Assembly: GCA_016278435.1 (NCBI GenBank)
Contig: JADQBU010000367.1
Location: 1 to 13,784, forward strand
DNA: 13,784 nucleotides
Direction of reading: 5' to 3'
DNA from: Halanaerobiales bacterium
Lineage (GTDB): Bacteria; Bacillota; Halanaerobiia; Halanaerobiales; JADQBU01
Under the pieces are notes generated by a model. It searched no databases. It worked only from the letters and a program-made list of their open reading frames with translations, and had not been told where the DNA came from. Each line of letters begins with the position of its first letter. Position 1 is the first letter of the stretch. The position numbers and the translations under genes were made by a program. Shown here piece after piece: positions 1 to 7,218 of the stretch.

Positions 1-1541
1 AGAATATTTCAGATTTAAGGGATGAAAGTGACCAGGATGGTTTAAGAGTTGTTCTGGAATTAAAACAGGGAGCAGATAGTCAGATTGTCCTGAATAGATT
101 GTATAAATATACTGATTTACAGACTTCTTTCCGTATAAATCTTCTGGCTCTGGTCGATAATCGCCCGGTAGTTATGAGTTTAAAAGATATTTTACAGCAT
201 TTTATCGACTTCCGCCGTCAGGTTATCACTAGAAGAACAGAATTTGAGCTGAAAAAAGCCCGGGAAAGACATCTTATATTAAAGGGTTTGATTAGAGCTA
301 TCGATAAACTGGATCTGGTGATTTCTATCATCCGTAGTTCCAGGTCGACGGGAGAAGCAAACGAAAGACTGCAGCAGGCCCTTGAGATAACAGAAGAACA
401 GGCAGAGGCCATACTGAAGATGCAGCTGAGGCGTCTGGTTGGGATGGAAACAGATAAACTGAAAGATGAGATTTCTGATTTAGCAGCATCGATAGCAAGC
501 TTTGAAGCTGTTCTAAATAGTAAAGAACAACTGGACAAGGTAGTCAGAAATGAGTTAAATGAAATTAAGAAGAAATTTGGGGATGATCGTAAAACAGAGA
601 TTATTGATGATGAAGAAAAAGCTATCATCGAAAAACAGGATTTGATTAAAGAAAAAGATGCTGTATTATCATTATCTTACAGGATGAATATAAAGCGCAC
701 TGAAACCATGGACAACCTGAGAGCAGGTAAAAATGATTACATTATTGATCTCTGCTCAGGTATCTCCTATAATAATGTATTATTTTTTGTCGATACCGGA
801 CAGGTTTACTCTCTACCCATTCATAAAATAAGTGAACATCATGGGCTCTCAACCGGTGATAGTATTAATAAATTTATAAAGATACCATTAAATGAAAACA
901 TCGTCAGTATGATCTGCTTAAATGATACAGTCCGAGAAAACTATATAACAATTGCTACAAAAAATGGTATGGTTAAAAAGACAATTGGCGAAGAATATCA
1001 AACAAAATATTCCAGTATAAAAGCAGTTAATCTAAAAGATGATGACCAGGTTATCGATGTAGCTATAACCGATGGTAAGAAAGATATTTTGCTGGGAACA
1101 CGTAATGGAAGGGCAATATTATTTACCGAAGAATCAATTAATGATACAGGTAGAAATACAATCGGTTCTATAGGTATTAGCCTTGCCGAAGATGACAGGG
1201 TAATTAACATGAATACGATTGAAGATGATAATTATATAGTTTCAATATCTGATAATGGTAAAGGTAATAAAATCAACATAAAAGAATTTAATAGACAAAA
1301 CCGTAATGGTAAGGGTGTTAAGACTGTATCTTCTTCCAATTATAAAATGGCCTCAATAATTTCGGCAAAATTAAGTGATAAGTTATTACTTATTAATAAA
1401 GACGAAAAAATATATACAATCAATGTTGATGATATTGCTGAGACCCAGCGACCCGGTTATATGTATAATATTTTGGGTAAAGATAATGAAATAATAACTG
1501 CTGTTTACAAGTTGCCATATATAGATATAGACGAAGAATAA
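1..1541 (+). CDS. Type IIA DNA topoisomerase A subunit (GyrA/ParC family), 3' part
   Basis: This is the C-terminal part of the DNA-breakage/rejoining subunit of DNA gyrase or topoisomerase IV. The frame is open from base 3 (NISDLRDESD, a family signature), so the start and the catalytic tyrosine lie left of the window. The tower/coiled-coil part resembles GyrA more than ParC (LYKYTDLQTSF, INLLALVDNRP, KKFGDDRKTEI). The last roughly 300 residues form the blades of the DNA-wrapping C-terminal domain. At the place of the GyrA box (family QRRGGRG), just after IKRTETMDN, the sequence is LRAGKND, so the box is unrecognisable. A box-like QNRNGKG lies late in the domain, where other GyrA proteins also carry a degenerate copy. 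This suggests a gyrase paralogue or topoisomerase IV-like enzyme, but the partner B subunit is not in view. Family assignment is firm; gyrA versus parC is open. Confidence 0.9.
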   Translation, partial: NISDLRDESDQDGLRVVLELKQGADSQIVLNRLYKYTDLQTSFRINLLALVDNRPVVMSLKDILQHFIDFRRQVITRRTEFELKKARERHLILKGLIRAIDKLDLVISIIRSSRSTGEANERLQQALEITEEQAEAILKMQLRRLVGMETDKLKDEISDLAASIASFEAVLNSKEQLDKVVRNELNEIKKKFGDDRKTEIIDDEEKAIIEKQDLIKEKDAVLSLSYRMNIKRTETMDNLRAGKNDYIIDLCSGISYNNVLFFVDTGQVYSLPIHKISEHHGLSTGDSINKFIKIPLNENIVSMICLNDTVRENYITIATKNGMVKKTIGEEYQTKYSSIKAVNLKDDDQVIDVAITDGKKDILLGTRNGRAILFTEESINDTGRNTIGSIGISLAEDDRVINMNTIEDDNYIVSISDNGKGNKINIKEFNRQNRNGKGVKTVSSSNYKMASIISAKLSDKLLLINKDEKIYTINVDDIAETQRPGYMYNILGKDNEIITAVYKLPYIDIDEE

Positions 1542-1549
1542 TAAAAATC

Positions 1550-1590
1550 AAAGGGACTGTCTCAAAATGAGGCAGTCCCCTTTTCTTCTT
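1550..1590. terminator. Bidirectional intrinsic terminator between convergent genes
   Basis: An 11-bp stem pairs 1553-1563 (GGGACTGTCTC) with 1569-1579 (GAGGCAGTCCC), with one G-U pair and a five-base loop. TTTTCTTCTT follows on the plus strand. On the minus strand the stem is followed by TTTGATTTTTATT. It can end transcripts of both the topoisomerase gene (+) and the wall hydrolase operon (-), and it lies in the 60-base gap between their stop codons. Confidence 0.88.
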
Positions 1591-1601
1591 ATTTAGAAAT
1601 T

Positions 1602-2222
1602 TTAGCGAGCGAAAACATGAGCTCCTATCTCAGTAGTAATTTCCCTGGTTGACAGCCACCACAGGGTTTTTGCTTTTTCTGGATTATAAAAGTAGAGGGC
1701 ACCAAAACTGGGATCTTCTCCGTTTAAGGCATCTTCTGCTGCATTATAGGCAGTAGCTCCCGGTGTTAAATTAATCTGGCCGTCTTCAACTGTTGCAAAT
1801 TGCCCTGGTTGATAGAGTACACTCTTTATATCATTGGGGAAATCCCTGCTTTCCACCCTGTTTAAAACCACAGCAGCAACGGCAACCTGGCCTTCATAAG
1901 GTTCTCCTCTGGCTTCAGCATATATGATTCTGGCCAGATATTCAACATCCTTACCGGCAAATATATCACCTGTATCATCCCTGTTATCATCAGTTGGAGG
2001 TGGAGTAACTATTTTTTTATCTGGTTTATCCATACTCTCGCCCAGTTTAGATAAAAGCAGTAGTAATACCGCTACACCAATACCTGTATATATATCATTT
2101 TTGTTAATTGCAGCCTCGGCTTCCTGTATAACAGGATTAAATGGAATTATAGAAATTATTAGATAGAGTAACATAAATATCAGGGTTCCGATGCTTATTG
2201 CTTTTAAATTGAATCTACTCAT
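1602..2222 (-). CDS. SleB/CwlJ-family cell wall hydrolase, membrane-anchored
   Basis: This is a peptidoglycan hydrolase of the SleB catalytic family (Hydrolase_2), the domain of spore cortex-lytic enzymes and of several vegetative wall hydrolases. The 206-aa product has a hydrophobic segment at residues 9-27, possibly a signal peptide ending near AEA, and a second one at 44-61. A short Pro/Asp-rich linker leads to the catalytic domain at about 93-206. IIYAEARGE carries the presumed catalytic Glu103, and AVVLNRV, QFATVEDG and ALYFYNP are typical of the family. It lacks the N-terminal peptidoglycan-binding domain of true SleB. The start is supported by GGTGAT five bases upstream. It is the last gene of the exbB operon, 14 bases after the SLH gene. 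This points to wall remodelling or making room for an envelope complex rather than spore germination; that role is inferred. Confidence 0.88.
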   Translation of the reverse strand: MSRFNLKAISIGTLIFMLLYLIISIIPFNPVIQEAEAAINKNDIYTGIGVAVLLLLLSKLGESMDKPDKKIVTPPPTDDNRDDTGDIFAGKDVEYLARIIYAEARGEPYEGQVAVAAVVLNRVESRDFPNDIKSVLYQPGQFATVEDGQINLTPGATAYNAAEDALNGEDPSFGALYFYNPEKAKTLWWLSTREITTEIGAHVFAR

Positions 2223-2236
2223 CTTTAATCACCCTA

Positions 2237-3172
2237 TCAACCCGATCCCAGGAGAAATACCAGTACTGCTGCTGCTCCAAGATAGAGGATTGTATTCTGA
2301 TCCATCTTTTTGGCTGCTGGTTTTGCTTCCTGTGTCTGGTAACTGTCTAATCTTTCCTCCAGTTTATTTACTTTATTCTGTAAAGCATTTAACTGGGTTA
2401 AAGTCACTGAATGACGGGAATCTATCTTATCTGTTATTTCTTGACTTAATTCCTCTTTCAAGGCAGCAATGCTCTGATCTCTTTCATTTATCTGGTCACT
2501 GGTACTGGCCAGATCTCCCTGCAGTCCGCTAATATCTTCTTCTAAACTTGCCACCCTATCTTCAAGTTTCTTCATTTCCAGGATTGTATCAACAATCTGG
2601 CTAACTTCTTTCTCAGAAGCATCGAGACGACTGTTGAGATTATTAATATCTTTATTTATCTGGTTAATCTGATTGATAGTCTGTTCAAGATTATCCTTGA
2701 CAGTAGCAACTTCACCTTTGGTACTGGCAATATCTGTGTTAACATTAACTATATCTTCATGTAATTTGCTCAATTCTTCATTCTGAATTATATTTGTTTC
2801 CTGTAATTTCTCCAGTTTAGCATTATAATCTTCTTGATTACTGGCAATATCAACAAGTTCATCCCTGAATTCCAGAGTTAATTTTCTCAGAGTTTCGACA
2901 TCCTGTTGTTCTGGCTGGGCCTTGCCCTGTTCGATGTTATCAATAATCCTGTCAATAAGTACAGCCAGCTCATATCTGGAAATATTTTCGTTTCCACCGA
3001 AGGTCCCATCTTCATACAGGGAAAGGTATCCTTTTTCCACTAGATTTTTAACACTCTGATAAGCCCAGTGGTCTTTAGGTACATCCTTTAAATCAACTGC
3101 TGCATTTACCTGTAAACTAAAGAGCAAAGTTAAAATTATAATCAGTATCAAAAAAACAGTAGTTTTTTTCAA
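2237..3172 (-). CDS. SLH-domain / coiled-coil / C-terminal TM envelope tether (Omp-alpha-like)
   Basis: The 311-aa product has a signal peptide (about 1-24, ending VNA). One SLH domain follows at about 27-80 (DVPKDHWAYQSVKNLVEKGYL, then ISRYELAVLIDRI), the domain that binds secondary cell-wall polymers or peptidoglycan. A long, almost continuous predicted coiled coil covers about 85-280. A short basic linker (AKK) leads to a final hydrophobic stretch at 293-309 (ILYLGAAAVLVFLLG). This order matches Omp-alpha of Thermotoga, a rod that spans the periplasm with its terminal helix in the outer membrane. It differs from OmpM proteins, which end in a beta-barrel. The start codon is TTG, with AAGGAGG eight bases upstream overlapping the stop codon of the preceding gene, so translation is probably coupled. 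I infer a mechanical link between wall and membrane; which membrane holds the C-terminus cannot be read from sequence. Confidence 0.85.
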   Translation of the reverse strand: MKKTTVFLILIIILTLLFSLQVNAAVDLKDVPKDHWAYQSVKNLVEKGYLSLYEDGTFGGNENISRYELAVLIDRIIDNIEQGKAQPEQQDVETLRKLTLEFRDELVDIASNQEDYNAKLEKLQETNIIQNEELSKLHEDIVNVNTDIASTKGEVATVKDNLEQTINQINQINKDINNLNSRLDASEKEVSQIVDTILEMKKLEDRVASLEEDISGLQGDLASTSDQINERDQSIAALKEELSQEITDKIDSRHSVTLTQLNALQNKVNKLEERLDSYQTQEAKPAAKKMDQNTILYLGAAAVLVFLLGSG

Positions 3173-3186
3173 TATATTTGCCTCCT

Positions 3187-5151
3187 TTAATACAATTTTT
3201 CTTGTTTTACGTTAATTTCATTACCATCTTTATTTAAGAAGGTAGATTCACCAAAATCAATAGTAATATCACCTTCCTTTAGCCTTTTAAAATGAATACT
3301 GGCAATAGTACCATCAGTTATATCTGATGGTAAATCCTGATTTATCTTGATTTCGTTTTCATTTATTTCCGGTGTCTGCCAGGGAATAAGTCTGCCATCT
3401 TTGACAAAGATATTTCCCCGGGATATATAGACCGGCTTAATCTGCTCTGGATTGTAATTTAAAACGACTTCAAACTTATCTATTTTGCTGATATTAACCC
3501 CTTTAACATTAACAGTAAAGTAACTTCCTTCACCTTCTTTATCCAGATAAATTATTGTTTTTAGATCCGGTAAATCAAGCTTATTAACAGCAGTAGTCGA
3601 ATAATTATTTAGACCCCAGGCATCGACAGCAAATGGTAATTCACCGGTAACATTCAGGGCCTTGACCTGCCAGTTGACATTCACAACCTCATCTTTTTTC
3701 AGATAACCGAGATATTTTATACTTTTTTCTTTTGGGGCCAGAACCAGACCAGGTGGTAAAATAAGTTCGGTTACAGCATCATAAAGAACTGACCCACCAC
3801 TGTTTTTAATCTGGGCCTGAACTGTAAAGGGATTCGGTGTTAACTTTCCAACTTCTACTGTTAATTTATCTTTTAATTCAATACCGGCTTCAATTCGTGG
3901 TGGTCCAACAAAATCAACTACTCTTGTTACCCGGTTCGAATCAGTATTTTGGGCTCCTACTATTACCTCATACTCAATCTTTTCTGGAACCTGTTCTGTA
4001 GCAGGTTTAACAGTCCAGACTACCTGACTGATATCACCGGCTGCAAAGTCTCCTAGTTTCTTTGCCGGTTCATCAGTTGCGAATGATTCTGGTAGATTCA
4101 AACGTATCTGTACGTCTCTGGCTGTTATTTCAGAAGTATTTTCAATATAAGCAATAACCGGGAAGGACCAGTTTGTTTTATCCATCATAACTTCAGCAGG
4201 AGATGTTACTCCCAGAGATATGAGACCGGGAACTATCGTAATTCCACCAAGACCATAGGTTGTAACAAAAGTTTCTTCTTTTCCCGGTGATATTGCTACC
4301 GGTTCCCACATCAGAGCTATTGCACTGTCAATTTCATATTCACCTTTACGAATAAATTCTTCACCTTCATTAAAATCAAAGTTCCAGGCACCATCAGCAA
4401 GGCTGCCCCAGTCAGAAAAATAAACCTCATCAGGAGCAGTTACACCTGGACCTTTAAGAGTACCCTGTGAAGTGACATGGGGTGAACTTATGCTATCAAA
4501 AGCCTGCCAGAAATTGGGTAATTTCCCTCTTGTATACATTCTATCGGTTGTTATAGCATTTTCGCCTGCCCTGAAAGGTGCACCATCATTTTCGCCCAGC
4601 ATTGTATCAAGCATAATCCTCAGACCAATATTCTTTAATTCAGTGCTATTATTTTTAATCCTGTACTTAATCTCAACTGAATCAAAAAGACCTGTTGTAG
4701 AACTCTTGGTGAAACCAAGTATCTGTTCAACAACGATATCTCCAAAACGGGTAGCTGTATAAATGGCATCATCTCTGATCTCAGGTGAGGTAATAACTTC
4801 TCCGTAATTAGCGGATCCACCTGCACGTCTACCTGTTTTACCTCCAAACACAAAATTTTCCCCATCAATCCTAATGGTTGTATAGGAAGTCCAGGGTTTT
4901 GGTCTACCGTAAACCAGGGGTTTATTATTGTCATTATCACGTAAAGGTGCACCGCCGGTTGTTTCGATAGCAAAACGTCCCTCAGCATTATTATCCTGGT
5001 TTTCAACTATTACAATATAATCATTACCGAGCCTTAAATTATTATTGCTGTCTACAGTGGAAAAAATATTTTCTTCTGCAGATACTAACATACCGGTGCT
5101 GAAAGTAATTAACACCAGTAAAATAGTAATAATTAACATATGCTTTTTCAC
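3187..5151 (-). CDS. Large secreted protein with Ig-like repeats and C-terminal cohesin-like domain
   Basis: I do not recognise a named family for the whole 654-aa protein. It has a clear Sec signal peptide (about 1-25, KKHMLIITILLVLITF to VSA). An N-terminal beta-rich region (about 30-300) contains a segment on altered lengths of unstructured-loop/strand pattern (DSVEIKYRIKNNS, LRIMLDTMLGENDGAPF). Two Ig-like modules of CARDB/NEW3 type follow (about 305-420 and 420-530; VIAYIENTSEITARDVQIRL and VQAQIKNSGGSVLYDAVTEL). Residues 543-654 resemble a cohesin-type jelly roll: FTVNVKGVNI, FEVVLNYNPEQIKPV, then ITDGTIASIHFK and GDITIDF. There is no sortase motif, SLH domain or TM anchor, so it is probably periplasmic, outer-membrane or surface associated through partners. 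The start is GTG, with GGGAGGTGA nine bases upstream; an in-frame ATG at codon 5 is less well placed. It lies 24 bases after tonB in one operon. The cohesin assignment is from pattern only. Confidence 0.8.
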   Translation of the reverse strand: MKKHMLIITILLVLITFSTGMLVSAEENIFSTVDSNNNLRLGNDYIVIVENQDNNAEGRFAIETTGGAPLRDNDNNKPLVYGRPKPWTSYTTIRIDGENFVFGGKTGRRAGGSANYGEVITSPEIRDDAIYTATRFGDIVVEQILGFTKSSTTGLFDSVEIKYRIKNNSTELKNIGLRIMLDTMLGENDGAPFRAGENAITTDRMYTRGKLPNFWQAFDSISSPHVTSQGTLKGPGVTAPDEVYFSDWGSLADGAWNFDFNEGEEFIRKGEYEIDSAIALMWEPVAISPGKEETFVTTYGLGGITIVPGLISLGVTSPAEVMMDKTNWSFPVIAYIENTSEITARDVQIRLNLPESFATDEPAKKLGDFAAGDISQVVWTVKPATEQVPEKIEYEVIVGAQNTDSNRVTRVVDFVGPPRIEAGIELKDKLTVEVGKLTPNPFTVQAQIKNSGGSVLYDAVTELILPPGLVLAPKEKSIKYLGYLKKDEVVNVNWQVKALNVTGELPFAVDAWGLNNYSTTAVNKLDLPDLKTIIYLDKEGEGSYFTVNVKGVNISKIDKFEVVLNYNPEQIKPVYISRGNIFVKDGRLIPWQTPEINENEIKINQDLPSDITDGTIASIHFKRLKEGDITIDFGESTFLNKDGNEINVKQEKLY

Positions 5152-5175
5152 GGTATTATTTCACCTCCCCGACTA

Positions 5176-6045
5176 TTATCTAAATGTAAGGTCCCCTATA
5201 TTTACCTTAACATCTGTATTCCCATCATTATCAATTAAGTAATTTACGCTGATATTGATAGTGTAAGGTCTGGAATAAGAATTAAATTTCCAGCCGTTTT
5301 CAATTGTAAGTACCGCATTTCTATCCATTGTATCGTTTTCAGATGATTTAACAATTTTAACAGTTTTCACATTTCCCTCTGAACCAACAGAAACACTTAA
5401 ATTTACTGAGCCGGTTGTAGCCTGTCCAACTAGATATTTAGGGTATACCGGTGCTGGTGCTAATCCGATCAGTTCCGAAGCAGAAGGTGGTGGTGGTGGC
5501 GCAGGTTCAGCTTGCTCTTCCTGGTTTTCTTCTGGGGATGCAGGTTTATCATGTTCCTCCGGTTTTTCTGGTTTTACAGGTTCTTTCGGTTCTTCTTGTT
5601 TAGTTTCAACTTTTTTCTCGATTTCCAGACTGCTTTCTTCACTGGTCAACACATCTGTAGTTTTTTCTGTAGTAGTTTCCTTTACTGCTTCAGGTTTTTT
5701 CTGAGGTGTAGGTTTTGGTTCTGCTGGAGGTTTTGATTCTTCAATTTTTACTGTACTTGCTGGTTTGGGTTCAGGCTTAGGTTCTGGTTTGGGCTCTGGT
5801 TTGGGTTCTTCTTTCTTCTTTTCCTGGCTGGGCTGAACTTCTTTTACAGGTTCTGGTTTATTCTGAGATGCAGGTAGGGAACGCATTTCTACATATTGAA
5901 CAAAACCAAAATTTCTATTTCCTTCTTCACCTTCGGCTGTTCCCTGTAGAACACCAAAAGGAAATACATAAATGATTACAAGGTGGATTATTAAAGAAAT
6001 GATAACATAAAGGACTAATCTATCAGGTTGCTTTTTATAATTCAT
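5176..6045 (-). CDS. tonB: TonB-family energy transducer
   Basis: TonB couples the inner-membrane proton motor ExbB/ExbD to outer-membrane receptors. The 289-aa product has one N-terminal TM helix (about 10-30) that contains S17-L-I-I-H21, the same Ser/His spacing as the essential TonB Ser16/His20 pair. A long Pro/Glu/Lys-rich spacer covers about 62-187, with PEPK repeats and a PPPPPP run. The TonB C-terminal domain spans about 198-271 (APVYPKYLVGQATTGSVNLSV, NVKTVKIVKSS, ENGWKF). After the domain comes an unusual 18-residue acidic tail with a dockerin-like loop (DGNTDVKVNIGDL). The ATG start has AAGGTGGTG just upstream, overlapping the exbD stop. Gene order exbB-exbD-tonB supports TonB rather than TolA. 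No TonB-dependent receptor is in view. Confidence 0.9.
   Translation of the reverse strand: MNYKKQPDRLVLYVIISLIIHLVIIYVFPFGVLQGTAEGEEGNRNFGFVQYVEMRSLPASQNKPEPVKEVQPSQEKKKEEPKPEPKPEPKPEPKPASTVKIEESKPPAEPKPTPQKKPEAVKETTTEKTTDVLTSEESSLEIEKKVETKQEEPKEPVKPEKPEEHDKPASPEENQEEQAEPAPPPPPSASELIGLAPAPVYPKYLVGQATTGSVNLSVSVGSEGNVKTVKIVKSSENDTMDRNAVLTIENGWKFNSYSRPYTINISVNYLIDNDGNTDVKVNIGDLTFR
5761..5808 (-). repeat. Tandem 12-bp repeat coding for Pro-Glu-Pro-Lys units in tonB
   Basis: About four degenerate copies of a 12-base unit (plus-strand form close to GGTTTGGGTTCT) encode the PKPE run at TonB residues 80-95. Such runs form the stiff extended rod of TonB and can change copy number by slippage, altering periplasmic reach. 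Direct observation of the repeat; the functional remark is family knowledge. Confidence 0.75.
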
Positions 6046-6062
6046 TACATCACCACCTTACC

Positions 6063-6464
6063 TTACTGCTCTTTTTCTGCAGCAAGTGCTATTTTAAAAA
6101 CACCGACCTGTCTTATATTATCCATAACAGAAACAACATTTCTGTATCTGGTATCACGGTCGGCATTTATAATTACTACCAGATTATTATTATTATTAAA
6201 CTCTTTTTTTACGACATTATTTAAATTACTGAGGCTTACTTTTTTTCCCTGATAATAGACTTCACCACTCTGATTAATATCTACAACCAGATTTTTTTCT
6301 GTCTGTTCGGTAACAGTAACAGCTTTAGGTAACTGTAAATCAATTCCGGAAGGGTTTGTCCTGAATGAGGTAAATAACATAAAAAATACAAGCAAGAAAA
6401 ATATAACATCTACCATAGGAATAATATTAATAGATGTTTTATTTTTAAGAGTAGGTTTGAACAT
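6063..6464 (-). CDS. exbD: ExbD-family proton-channel subunit
   Basis: ExbD/TolR proteins form the inner-membrane proton pathway with ExbB/TolQ and transmit motion to TonB. The 133-aa product has the short cytoplasmic N-terminus, then one TM helix (about 13-32) carrying the essential aspartate, Asp19 (INIIPMVDVIFFLLVFFM). A periplasmic domain follows (DLQLPKA, then LVVIINADRDTRYRNVVSVMD), as in the family. The ATG start has AGGAGG seven bases upstream. The gene overlaps the 3' end of exbB by 20 bases and is followed by tonB after 17 bases, so the three should be co-translated. TolR is the alternative, but the neighbouring TonB argues for ExbD. Confidence 0.93.
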   Translation of the reverse strand: MFKPTLKNKTSINIIPMVDVIFFLLVFFMLFTSFRTNPSGIDLQLPKAVTVTEQTEKNLVVDINQSGEVYYQGKKVSLSNLNNVVKKEFNNNNNLVVIINADRDTRYRNVVSVMDNIRQVGVFKIALAAEKEQ

Positions 6465-7104
6465 TATGTTCCCTCCTATTATCAGTTACTACATCCATAA
6501 TATCAACCATACTCAGGTTCATTTCATGTGCCTTTTTCTGAACTTTATTGGAAAAATATGAATAAAAGATAGCAGTAGGAATGGCAATTATTAGACCCAT
6601 TGCTGTACTGATCAGGGCTGCAGCAATACCAGAACTTATCTGGGCTGCGTTGCCTGCCCCACCAGCAATACCGAGAATATTAAAGCTGCTGATTATGCCC
6701 ATAACTGTTCCCAGCAGTCCCAGAAGTGGTGATATCATAGCAATAACATCAAGAATAGTCAGGTGTTTCTCCATTTTTTTGATCTCGTCTTCACCGACAG
6801 CCTGCAGTACTTCTCTAATCCGGGCCGGATCCTCACTGTGATGGGCAAGGGCAGTTGAAAGCAATTTTGCATTCGGCCCTTTTTCACCTTTTAATTCATT
6901 GAGAGCACCAAGAATATCACCCTCATCTACCAACATTTCGATTCTTTTAATTAACCTGAAACTATTATCCCGGTGTCTGGTAAAAAATATCAGTTTCTCT
7001 ATAATAACTGCCATACTGAGAATAGAAGCTATCAGTAAAGGTAATGCCATTGGTCCACCCAGAGATATGTAATTCCAGATATTATTAAAATTAAATAAAC
7101 CCAC
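6445..7104 (-). CDS. exbB: ExbB/TolQ/MotA-family proton-channel protein
   Basis: ExbB is the pentameric scaffold around ExbD that harvests the proton-motive force for TonB. The 219-aa product has three TM segments at about 18-40, 117-141 and 157-183, separated by a large cytoplasmic loop, the family topology. The signature ISPLLGLLGTVMGIISSF and the following SSGIAAALISTAMGLIIAIP are typical ExbB/TolQ. The start is GTG (GTGGGTTTA), with AAGGAG ten bases upstream. It is the first gene of a six-gene run (exbB, exbD, tonB, cohesin-like, SLH tether, wall hydrolase) in which all gaps are 25 bases or fewer or overlap. The 114-base gap behind spmB holds a candidate promoter. Confidence 0.93.
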   Translation of the reverse strand: MGLFNFNNIWNYISLGGPMALPLLIASILSMAVIIEKLIFFTRHRDNSFRLIKRIEMLVDEGDILGALNELKGEKGPNAKLLSTALAHHSEDPARIREVLQAVGEDEIKKMEKHLTILDVIAMISPLLGLLGTVMGIISSFNILGIAGGAGNAAQISSGIAAALISTAMGLIIAIPTAIFYSYFSNKVQKKAHEMNLSMVDIMDVVTDNRREHNVQTYS

Positions 7105-7185
7105 TATTGCACCACTCCTTGTATTAAAAAATTATCTATTAAATAAGTTCGACATAAAGCTCTGTATTCCTGCATGTAAATTAAT

Positions 7186-7194
7186 ATTATATCA
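7186..7194 (-). promoter_or_regulatory. Candidate extended -10 promoter of the exbB operon
   Basis: The minus strand reads TTGATATAAT here, a perfect TATAAT with the TGn extension of extended -10 promoters. It lies about 80 bases before the exbB start in the 114-base gap after spmB. No good -35 hexamer stands 17 bases upstream, so strength is uncertain. No terminator is visible between spmB and exbB, so read-through from spmB is also possible. Confidence 0.45.
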
Positions 7195-7218
7195 AGGATT
7201 ATCTGCATTTTCTTTTGC

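Noticed and set aside
4635..5006. 123-codon minus-strand frame inside the cohesin-like gene
   Set aside because: It overlaps a longer gene on the same strand with good start signals and signal peptide; no start signal or family pattern of its own.
5761..5808. Short tandem repeats considered as a CRISPR or satellite array
   Set aside because: They are in-frame coding repeats for the TonB Pro-Glu-Pro-Lys rod, without spacers.
6063..7104. TolQ/TolR or MotA/MotB instead of ExbB/ExbD
   Set aside because: The protein sizes fit ExbB/ExbD, there is no OmpA-like domain as in MotB, and the next gene has a TonB C-terminal domain and Ser/His TM motif.
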